Shown here piece by piece: positions 47,001 through 56,691 of a DNA stretch of 64,000 nucleotides; position 1 is the stretch's first letter, and each line of letters opens with the position of its first letter. The translations under genes were made by a program, and so were the position numbers. The notes under the pieces are model-generated. The model did no database searches, was not told the origin of the DNA, and saw only the letters and a program-made list of their open reading frames with translations. Origin of the DNA: Gyromitra esculenta (taxonomy: Eukaryota > Ascomycota > Pezizomycetes > Pezizales > Discinaceae); contig JBCAML010000002.1 in assembly GCA_038503075.1 (NCBI GenBank), forward strand, positions 2,232,001 through 2,296,000. The letters run 5' to 3'.

Positions 47001-49396
47001 GACTATCAGAGGAGCCTCAACACTAGAAGGTAACACAACACTATTTGTTTCCCTTTCACTAACATGTTGTACTTCCGAGACAGCTTCTTCCTCGGATGGC
47101 TTCTTTGTTTCATCTTTGGAGAGAATATTGGCCACAGTTCCATTTAGATCGCTATCCTTATGGCTCTTCGGCTCTCCGTTACTAGCTATTTCCTCTGATT
47201 GGTCAATTTGCACTTCTTGATCCTTTGCGATAGGTTCTCCCTCTTGAACTGGAGGGCTATCTCCAACAACTAATTGAAACTCGCTAATCGAAGCTTCCTC
47301 CTTATATTCGCCCTAAAAGTTGTTAGATTGCAGGGGGGATTCACCGGGGCTAACAGAAACCTACCATAGCAATATCCTCCTCCTTGGGATCAGCGGCTGT
47401 CGTAATCCCCCTCGCAATACGTTCTTGCAGTTCATCATCTGGGCCAAATGATAAGCGCCTCTCAAGCGGTCTGCTCAGATATGCCTCTGGATCGTCAAGA
47501 ATTTCAAGCCCTCTTGGCTTAACTACAGGTGATTCTGCTGGAAAATGCGATTCATGACTTGTTGTAGAGAGGATACTGACTGATCTCCGGGAGCGCAATG
47601 TTTCCTCCCCGTCTGCTTGTACCGAGTTATGAATAGGGACGCGTAGAACTGACTCTTTCATTAGGGGCATGATTTTTTGCACCTCTGGGCTAGAATCACT
47701 AATAGCATGTTCTTCCCCTTCAGAATTTTCGTGCTTCTGAAATCCCTTTTGAGCTTCTGCTAATAATTGGTAAGATGGGGATCCACCCTTGATTACTTCC
47801 TTATTGCTAGTAGGGGCATCGAGAGATGATTCCTTGTTCAGCAATGGGACTACTGGCGAAATCCCCCTTTGAATTTGAAGCATATCTTTGACGTCATCTC
47901 CCTCTCTATACGCGTCAATTTCGATAACGCTGTTGTGGATTACCCCCTCTCCATCTTCCTTTTTGATGTCGCTAAGGCCAATCTCCCCCAACGCTGTTCC
48001 GAGAAGCAAATTCACCGCCACGTCAAGCGAATCTGAAGGTGACTGGGTATCCTCGATCACCACCACCTCTCCACGCAGAAGCGGTCCAAAATCTTCTTCA
48101 AAGGCATTATTGACGGTATCCTGCGAAGCAGAGCCGTAGTGAATCCCATCACCGGTCATAGCATCGGCAAGGCCAATCTTCTTCTTGTGTTCTTCCCTCT
48201 CCTTTTGTTTCTGACGTAAAATTCGTAATTTCTGCGGGGTAACGTAGATATTTCGAGGCTTTTTGCGTCGCTTCTTTGTAGATGAGGAATCATGATGTTT
48301 ACCTTTAATGCTGCCAGCAGGGGAAGAGTCACGTGATACGGTAGATGGCTTTGGTGACAAGTCGTGACCAGGTTGCTGGGGTGACGAAATAGCTATCCCC
48401 TGATCGTTGTCCTGCATTTCGTTGCTTCCATCCAACTCCCCTGTATCTGATTCTCGCAAAATATCAAGGTCGCTATGTGCCCCACTATTCAATTAGCACA
48501 AATCTCTCCTAATTATGTTTCATAATTTTTTTTCTAGTTTTCATAGATCGGCTAAGTTTATAGAAATGGGATACTTACTGCTTGTCCAGATTCTGGGCCT
48601 CCTTCACTAAACAATGCGACCCTCCTTGCGTCTGATCACTATCAATTCGCATATCCTCATCGTCGTTTAGATTCTCTACCGCTTGTACCTCTTTATCCTT
48701 CTCCTTACGCACGTTCGTTTCTCGTTGCGAATCTCTTCCCTTGGCACTACCACCCAGTTCTGCATTATGTATTGGAGATTCAATCACTGCCTTGGAAGCT
48801 GAACTTATTGATCTCGTTCTAGTCACCTTCGGAGATTCGTTAAGTTTCCCTTCATCTCGAAGAACTATGGTTCCGGAGGCGTCAGTATCAGATGATTCCC
48901 GCTTTGAAATCGGGGATGTTTTCGCCTTTGGCGTAAACCCAGAGATTGCAGCAGAAGCAGGAAGGGAGCTTGCGCTCGGTATTGCGTTCGCTTGATATGT
49001 AGAATTGTCCATTTTCATATTTGTATTATTACTCGACGAGTTTATACTAGGTCTTCTAGGCCGGATGATGGCAGAAGAGACATAGCTTCCGGTAAGCATG
49101 GCTTCCCTGATGATTTCTCTAGCTTTTACCGCTGTCGTTCTTGATGATCTGCGCTGCGATTCACCCTGTATAGGTGTCTGAGGCAATGCCCGCGGGTTGG
49201 TACCAGTGGATGGCGCGGAAAGCGGTGCTCGATTGGTTGATTGCTGCTTTGGGGTATCGATTGTCAGGGAGGATGGAATTCCCTTCGAGCGGGTTGTTCG
49301 GGGGGTGGGGCCCACAGGAGTGGTTGCAGGAGGGGGTGGGGGTGAAGTGGCAGATGGCTGCTCCGGAATAGATTTTGCTCGTCGGTAAGGTGGCAT
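44022..49396 (-). CDS. Large AT-hook / RG-repeat nuclear protein, function unknown
   Basis: Five exons on the minus strand: 49396-48579, 48484-47365, 47312-46935, 46875-46748 and 46659-44022 (1,693 aa). All junctions keep frame. The acceptor at 46659 was chosen because the nearer AG would shift the frame and destroy the zinc motif that follows. The N-terminal half is basic/Ser-Pro-rich (MPPYRRAKSIPEQPS, RSSRTTAVKAREIIREAML) and disordered. Around residues 828-862 is a possible zinc finger (YECPLCK .. HIELC). Next come a long acidic tract (about 875-925), an RG-rich patch, an AT-hook (KKRVGRPPKNP, about 1205-1215), a pure RG repeat (about 1391-1435) and an acidic C-terminus. This suggests a chromatin- or RNA-binding nuclear protein. 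No catalytic domain is seen. A ~1.6-kb pyrimidine-rich leader lies upstream. Confidence 0.75.
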
Positions 49397-51282
49397 ACTT
49401 GGGATTTATGCGATAAGAAAAGCTGAAATACGAAGAAAGAGAAAGCCTAGTATGCGTTTTAATATGGGAAAAAAATTAAAACAGAAACAATATAATGAAG
49501 TTTGATCGCAGGAGCAAGAGGGGGTGGGGGTGATTTATGTGGGGCGAAATGTAGAAAACCCAAGCAGAGGAATGTTATAAAAGAACACTGCTAAAACAAA
49601 GACAGGTATGGGAAGGGTATCGGAGGAAATGGGGTAATTTTGGTGGACAGTAACAATGGTTGCAAGAAGCTAAGAAGCAAATGAATAATGATGAAGGCGA
49701 CAATTCAGACGTAAAGCAAAGAGTACGATGGAATGTGGTTGATGCGGATAAACCGAGCCTCCGAAGCGCGTCCCACATGACATCAAGCAACTGGCAACTC
49801 ACCAGCAGTGGCCAATGAAACAAACGGACAGCACTCCGGAGCAAAAGGTAAAACAGAGAATAATAAAACAGAAGACTTGCAAATAGACAGGACATAAACA
49901 GTGGCATACCTTTCCGTGTAGCGACAGGCAGCAAGAGTGAACTTAGATATCTAAAATCTCAGCGTCGTCTGAAGTTATCGAAAGGTCTTTGGGCAGTACA
50001 AACCTCGTCCTGGCCAAGTGCTATGGGAAAATTAGCAATCCTAGTGAAGATCAATCAAAAAGTAGAAGGAGAGAAAGTAATATAGAAGACGAAGAAGGTT
50101 GCTTCTCCAGGCTGGTAAATAGACTCGCGTAACATGAATATCGTTACATATAAACCAGGCCGAGATATTCGCAAGTGAATAGGAATAACGCGAGTGGCAC
50201 TTAACTTACCTCAAAGCAATGTGAATGACCAGCTGAATCCCCTCGGTTCAAACTTGATCTAGATTGCGCCACAGGTGGGTTAGGTTAACGCACTGTTTTG
50301 TTGGCAGTAAAAGTCGTGATTTGACAATGATTGCAAAGAGTGGTAGACCGAAACGAAGAGAGGGGTTGACTGTGTTAACAGGGTGATAATTGAAAACAGG
50401 AAGCAATAGGATTGAGTCAAGAACAGAACCAAATGTGGCTACAGGGGCTATGAAGAGGGAAAAATGAGTGAGGGTTGAAACGCGAGCCAAAATTCAGAAC
50501 AGTGACGTTTCAGGAAGCTAGGGAGAAGTGCACAGTGCAAAAGACGAAGAAACAGAATTAGAAGAAGGCAAAGTGGCTTCAGAGAATTCAATGAATCAAG
50601 TCCCGACAGTGGCTGAAATATCACCATCGCAAGAACAGACTGACGTTCGTGAATGGCCGCAAAAGCCGCAAAATGGCAACAAGCAAAACAACTCTGCTAC
50701 TTACGTCCTAAAGAAACCAGATACAAAAAAAGAGCGGCAAGAGATTACAGAGGTCCAGCGATAGAAAATAAGGCCAAGGTTTAAAAGCCCATGATGGTAA
50801 TCAGTCACTACAAGAGCAGTAGAAGAAGAAGTGTTGCGGCAGGATGGGAATGTGAAAGGCGAACTAGATATGTGTAAGAGTACGTTACCTCCGGATCATA
50901 AGGAGAGCAAGGGTTGTTCCCGTTCTGGCTAACTCTCTGGGAATGTGCCATGAGTTGGTGGAACGACGGCGACCAGGTTCTACTTTATAAAGACAACGAA
51001 ATAAACTATCCATTCTTCCTTTGAGCCCTTACTATCTTCTAGTACTCAAGTCACGCAAAAAACAATGACTTTTAAGTTATCTGCAGCATCATAAATAATT
51101 TTCCCAGCTTGTAGAACATCCAGCGACCCAGACAGCGCGTCACTGCTGACCTGCCGGGTAACCTATCTCTTTCCAGCACCGCCACCCAAGACTGCCACCA
51201 TCCCTACTGAAATTTTTGGTATTAGAAGCTGCGAAAAACCTCAATTCCAAACTCACATCCGCATTCACCTCCACCGAAAAAT
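49397..51282. other. Long intergenic region; probable 5' leader and promoter of the minus-strand gene
   Basis: About 1.9 kb between divergent genes. The minus strand is strongly pyrimidine-rich and carries donor-like GTAAGT/GTATGC sites near 49910 and 50205, as expected of a fungal promoter and spliced 5' leader of the 44022-49396 gene. The plus-strand open frame at 50528-50764 is hydrophilic because of this purine bias, and I do not take it as a gene. The last ~250 bases serve the DUF2462 gene. Confidence 0.5.
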
Positions 51283-51686
51283 ATGGTACAAGGAAGTAAA
51301 AAGCTGTCAAAGCCGATCACGGCCAAAAACACCAAACGGTTTCACCTCATCCCCAAGACATTTCTGATTCTATCGCTAATAATCGCAGGAATACAAATGC
51401 CGGGATCATGAAAAAAGGCCGCAAGGAAATTGCACCTAAGCGTGCTTCGCTTGTGAAATCAAACAATCTCACTAAGGTCTCTTCCCAACTCCCAAATTTC
51501 CATTTCCCATCCAGATATCCTCGCATATTCCGCCCTTGACTAACTGATCACAATTAACAGAAACTGGGCGCCCAACTCGCAGCAGGAACCGAACGGCATC
51601 TTGCACAAAAGGCAGGTCATTTAGAGCTGCTAGCAGGTGGGAAGAAGGATAAGAAGAAGCTTCCATCAGATGTCAGAACCGTGTAA
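51283..51686 (+). CDS. DUF2462 / UPF0390 family small basic protein
   Basis: A small three-exon gene: 51283-51338, 51389-51476 and 51561-51686 (89 aa), with frame kept at both junctions and TAACTGA/CTAAT branch sites. It reads [19 protein letters not shown], then [20 protein letters not shown], then [20 protein letters not shown] and a Lys-rich tail. This is the layout of the DUF2462 family, which includes human C19orf53 (Leydig cell tumour 10-kDa protein homologue): an MxQGxxK start, an IAPKKAxLVK core and an E..[11 protein letters not shown] end. The family is conserved from fungi to animals and is basic and probably nucleolar; its function is not well defined. The length is normal for the family. 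It lies divergently from the large nuclear protein gene. Confidence 0.85.
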
Positions 51687-52777
51687 TCCGGGACGGGGAA
51701 TTCAATTGCAATTTTTATGTTGATAAGACTGGGGTTTCTTCTCTGATACAGACGTTTAAAGCAATATAAAGAGTACCTTTTTTTTTACTGCTTGATAAAC
51801 CCCGCTTCTCATGGAAATCAGACTACTCTATGATTCAGCTTAGTCGTGTAGTTTGTATTCTACGCGAAAAGCTAGCTGATAGCTGAGCAGAAAAAAAAAC
51901 CATTAGAGTCACCACAGGCACGAAGCTATTTATTACTAAAAACTAAAGTAAGATTGAAACAACCAATACCCTACAGAGCCCAACTATCGATTAGAATACA
52001 ATAACCCAATTTTTTTACCTCTTATGAGTAGAAAGCAAGCTTGTGGTGCCGCCAACTGCATGTACTTAAAATATGATAAGACGGAATGAATACACATATT
52101 CACAAAAATTACACAGGGGAACAAATCCAAATCCAGTGATATTATCATAGCTTCATATAACTACACATAGCTTTTGGAGATAAAACTATAATAGAGGCAA
52201 GTTGGATGAGAAGTATGTCAGGAAAATACCGATTTTATGCTCACGTCCAGTGGTTTTTAGAAGAGAGGGGTTGTGATAGGTTTCATTATACTTTTACCTT
52301 TTTTTACTTTGATATCAGAGCACATTAGATTGTATTTCAAGTCTTGGAACCATACCTAACCCTTATAGTTGGGTCAGTGATGTTTTTACAACTTCTAAAC
52401 CATATCACTTCGGATACCCGTCGGCCTTGACTCGACGCTCCTTGATAAGAATGAGAGATAATATTTATGGACAGAGCATCAATAGTATTATCATCAAGAC
52501 TTAATATTCCACGCTAGAACCTCTGATACGTACACGCGCTGCAAAAAACCAACCCCAGTAGCCCCATAACGGTGGTAAAGAATGAAATATGCACAGCAAA
52601 TACAACCAACCCAGGAAAAATGCGTATAGATAAAACATCTGACAAAAATAAGGATCGTAAAGGGATGCAGCACAGAATAAGAAGTGGAAAGTCATGTATT
52701 ATGATCTCAATCTCAGTAATAACGTTTCGATCTGCAGGCCATGTATACATGAACGACCGCCAATTCAAGAAACCATA
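51687..52777. other. Intergenic region between convergent genes
   Basis: About 1.1 kb, AT-rich, holding the 3' flanks of the DUF2462 gene and of MTC1. No gene or repeat recognised. Confidence 0.5.
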
Positions 52778-54355
52778 CTACAACCCCATAGCTCGCGCCC
52801 CCTCCTTCTCATTCACCGGATGGCTGACCGGATCTCCAACTCTCATTCTTTTCGCAACATACTTCTGCGCCACCACACCCACCGCCAACCCAACCGCCTC
52901 CTCCACCCATTCAACAACCCATTCCCTTGGATCGATACCTCCCATATCTACCATATCCTTAATAACTTCCGGTAGTGCCCATTCTCCCGCTGGTGTATCC
53001 TTTGGCGTTGGTGCATCAAGCCACTCTAGCCATTGAGCTGGCAGGGCTTGGGAGACTGTTGCAAAAGATAGGGCATGCGCGGGGTCGTATAGATGGATAA
53101 CGAATACCACAACCTGCTCTTCTTTTTCCTTACTTTCGTATACAGCTGAGAGGGCTCCAATGGGTGGTTGCGAGTAAACGGCAGGTTGAATTGCAAGGAA
53201 GATATTCGATTTGCGAGTTGGGTTGTCTTTAGAAGGTGCAATGGACGCAACATCATTCTTTGCTGAAAACTCCTGGGCATACGATTCAGTTGCCGCGCAG
53301 GCGAGTTTGATGCCTTCCTCTAGGCCGGAGGTAGCGTTAAGGGTCCTCTAGATTAAAAAATAGTCAAATTTAGCCTGCTTCTCACAAGAACAGGGGGAGG
53401 CAGAACTGTACCTTCTCCATTCCCTTCCACCAAGGCCCGCCGCTATAACCCGTATCCAATTTGGAACGCGGTTTTGAACCTCCGCCTCGCTGAACCACGA
53501 GCAAGTCCCCGCCTTCTACCTGTTGCATAACACGGTCAAAGACACCGTATACGACATTATCAACAAAAGGGTAGTTTTCTAGGTCATGGGTGATATGGAT
53601 GTGAAGTTGTTCGTGCGAAGAGATTGGAGGTGCAATACTATGGAGAAGCGTGGTGAATGTAGGGAGCGCTCGGGAGCGGACATCTCCGGCTAAAAAAAGT
53701 CTTAGTACATGTAGCTATTCCGTCAGGAGAAACAATTTCACAGACCCAAACCGCGCAACACTTCAGCGTTACCCTTGACTTGGTTTGCCCATTTCTTGCC
53801 CTCCTCTGACTGTTGGATCTCCTTGACCATCCCTTCAGCTGTCTTGACGGCTGCTGTTGCGGTGGACCAGATTGTACCCCAACCCCATCCTCCAGCGTTG
53901 CCTCCAGTTGCAGCTGCAGCAGTACTGCTCTCGGCATTGTTCCCATATGTAATGTGTTCCCTCGTTAGTACTGGTTTTGTTTCTTTCCCCACTATAGGAG
54001 CTGCAGGCGAGGGGACATCCAATGAGGCTCTCCCAGATCCCCTAGCACCAACATCCGCGCTATCCCTTCTAGCCGGCGGTAGCCCATAGCCATAGCCTTC
54101 CCCACTAGTTCTACCAGCGGGAGTCCTGCTCCTTTCAAAGCCCTTGGTTCCAGGTGATGGGGCTAGCCGAGGAGTATGGGGCCTGGAAACGGATGTTTTA
54201 GGACGCTCGGCAGTGAGATAGTCCAGCTCGGCGAGAATATCTTGCTCGGATTGTTGGGTTGTGGCGCCCCCAGCGTCAGATTTTACAGCAGTTGATGGTT
54301 GTTCTTCAATACCTTCGAAGAGCTTCAAATAATCGTCATTTTCTTTCTGGGCCAT
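52778..54355 (-). CDS. MTC1: Maintenance of telomere capping protein 1 homologue
   Basis: Three exons on the minus strand: 54355-53746, 53689-53412 and 53347-52778 (485 aa). Family features are an acidic start (MAQKENDDYLKLFEGIEE), DILAELDYLTAERPKTSVSR, a Ser/Pro/Arg-rich linker, GGWGWGTIWSTATAAVKTAE, VKGNAEVLRGLGL-type helix leading into AGDVRSRALPTFTTLLHSIA PP, LHIHITHDLENYPFVDNVVY, and near the end VVFVIHLYDPAHALSFATVS QALPAQWLEWLD. Yeast MTC1 was found genetically as a factor that helps telomere capping in cdc13 mutants; its product is linked to COPI/Golgi vesicles, so the biochemical role is still unclear. The start at 54355 is the only sensible ATG. It is divergent from RPN11 with 420 bp between the two start codons. 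Confidence 0.85.
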
Positions 54356-54775
54356 TATTATGACGTACTTCGGCCCTCCGGTAATTCAAACGAGCTTTCA
54401 AAAAGAGCCCGAGCAGCCTGTTCGGATGGGGAGGGATATCGTAGGGGTAATCCAATGTTCTCGGAGGTCAACGCAGCGGTATAACGAAAGGCGGGGGAGG
54501 GAGCTCTGTCTTTCGTCCCTTATTGGTGGCTCTTACAGTAGTGGTGGACGGGCGTTCTGACAAATGCCCCCTGCAAGCGAATGCTGCGTTACCCTGCGTC
54601 AGAAGGTCAACGATTCACTCGAGCTCTCCACTGAGAAACGTCACGACCCCTCCATCTCTAACCTTCATCTCTCAAAAACCTTCGGTTATCCCCATCAATC
54701 CTCCATCCATCGCGCCAGCTATTTCCATTACCCCTTCTTCCTCTACCATACTACAATCATTCACACCTCTCCATC
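54356..54775. promoter_or_regulatory. Shared promoter region between MTC1 and RPN11
   Basis: 420 bp between two divergent start codons must hold both promoters. Visible candidate elements are TGACGTA next to the MTC1 start, CCAAT/ATTGG motifs near 54451 and 54521, and GGTGGC near 54524. The last matches the core of the proteasome-associated control element, but without the full GGTGGCAAA. The RPN11 side ends in a pyrimidine-rich leader. Regulator identities are inference. Confidence 0.45.
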
Positions 54776-56006
54776 ATGGATAGATTACATCGTGTGCTCG
54801 CTGCTGCCCAGGGTATGGGACCTGTGGGCGGTGCTCCTCCAGGAGTGGTGGGTTTAGGCTTCATCACCTTATTACCAAACAAGATATTGTCTGCTTGTTT
54901 TTAGGATGATAGAGAAGCTAAACCCAATTGTTGTATTGCTAGGACACACCGGTAATCGATAACTCCGAGACGGTGTACATTTCCTCATTGGCTCTGTTGA
55001 AGATGCTTAGGCATGGCCGAGCTGGTTCGTCATTATCATCTATCTCTTATCTCTATGCCCGTCACGGAAGCTCAAGATGGATTATACTAACCGTAATGGA
55101 AATGAAGGTGTACCGATGGAAGTCATGGGCCTTATGCTAGGAGAGTTTGTGGACGATTATACTGTTCGAGTAGTGGACGTCTTCGCGATGCCGCAGAGCG
55201 GGACTGGTGTTTCTGTTGAGGCTGTCGACCCTGTGTTTCAAACCAAGATGATGGATATGCTGAGGCAGACTGGAAGGTAAAGTCAACTGAGCCCCTTCTG
55301 CAGGTGAAGTGCAACACTCATCACTAGTGTTAGACCAGAAACAGTTGTCGGCTGGTACCACTCCCATCCCGGCTTCGGCTGCTGGCTATCTAGTGTCGAT
55401 ATCAATACCCAGCAATCTTTCGAACAACTCACCCCCCGTGCCGTTGCCGTTGTCATCGACCCTATCCAATCTGTCAAGGGCAAGGTTGTTATCGACGCCT
55501 TCCGCCTCATCAACCCACAATCCTTGATGCTTGGTCAAGAGCCCCGTCAAACCACATCCAACTTGGGACATCTCAACAAGCCTTCTATCCAAGCCTTGAT
55601 TCATGGCCTCAACAGACACTATTATTCTATCGCCATAAACTACCGAAAGACCCATCTAGAGGAGAACATGCTAATGAACCTCCACAAGACTGTTTGGACT
55701 GAGGGTCTGACGATGAAGGATTTCAAATCGTCAGCAAAAGAGAACCAGGAACGTCTTGAGAAGATGGTTGGCCTTGCTGAAGCCTACGAGAAGCGTGTCA
55801 AGGAGGAGAACGACTTGAGCAAAGACGAGCTAAAGACCAGATACGTCGGAAAATTAGATCCAAAGAAACATTTGGAGGAGCTTGGGAAAAGAGGTATTGA
55901 GGAAAATATCGTCAGCGTACTTGTCGAGATGGTGGATAAGGAGGCTAGTTTTTCGGCGGATGGGGCAAAGACAGAGAATCGGATTGAGGTCATGGAAGAA
56001 GATTGA
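54776..56006 (+). CDS. RPN11: 26S proteasome regulatory subunit Rpn11, JAMM deubiquitinase
   Basis: Exons are 54776-54847, 54943-55024, 55108-55276 and 55334-56006 (331 aa). The product starts [15 protein letters not shown] and contains [60 protein letters not shown] and [17 protein letters not shown]. The JAMM zinc ligands are His117, His119 and Asp130, with Glu56 as the catalytic acid/base. Rpn11 sits in the proteasome lid and cuts ubiquitin chains from substrates as they enter the core. The C-terminal helices ([20 protein letters not shown]) needed for lid assembly are present. It is full length and looks intact. GGATAG-like start context and the neighbouring MTC1 arrangement support the start chosen. 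Confidence 0.97.
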
Positions 56007-56691
56007 GTGCGATGAAATCCCGAAATCCTTATGTACCATACAATTCATGACTCGGAAGCATCACCTGAACGTTAAGCTTGATTGAAGTGATAAAACTGCA
56101 ATTATGCTCTTAACTATATGTAACCTGTGCACCGTAATCTGCTGATTACTCTGCGTAAGCAACTTGCACTCAATTCAAACCATACCCTCGAAGAAATATC
56201 ACACCAGCAAAGACTCAAGACTAGGTAGTTTAACACTCATTAATTATTTCATAAAATCGTGACAGCAACCGCACGTTCTTCTGTAACAATCAAGAAAACA
56301 ACGGATAACTATAGTAAAATGACACAAATATAAATAATAGCAGTAGTAGAAAACGAGTGCACAGCAATCTCGGTATAAGAAAGATAGAAAAGAAGGAAAT
56401 TAGCTAGTTTTGAAAGATCGTTAAATTGAAAATAAAATAAAAAGCATATATCAGCAAACCGGAAATTATCAGTTCCTTTCAAAGATCTTGCAAACCAGAG
56501 CTCCCTCTCCGTTTGATCAAGTGTGATAACCATCCCCAATCTCAACCCAAAAAATCAAAAGACCAATCCGAAACCCAAAATCCAAGCCGCTAAATCATTT
56601 CCCGCTAGCGAAATCAAAACACGACAAAAAATAACGAAGACAAAAAAGTAAAATATATCGATATCACATCATTCACCATCTCGTTTACTCA
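56007..56691. other. Intergenic region between convergent genes
   Basis: 685 bases of AT-rich sequence with the 3' UTRs of RPN11 and of the minus-strand disordered-protein gene. No gene is seen. Confidence 0.5.

Noticed and set aside
50528..50764. Hydrophilic plus-strand open frame of 78 codons
   Set aside because: Its composition follows from the pyrimidine-rich leader of the minus-strand gene; no ATG at the start of the frame and no family similarity.
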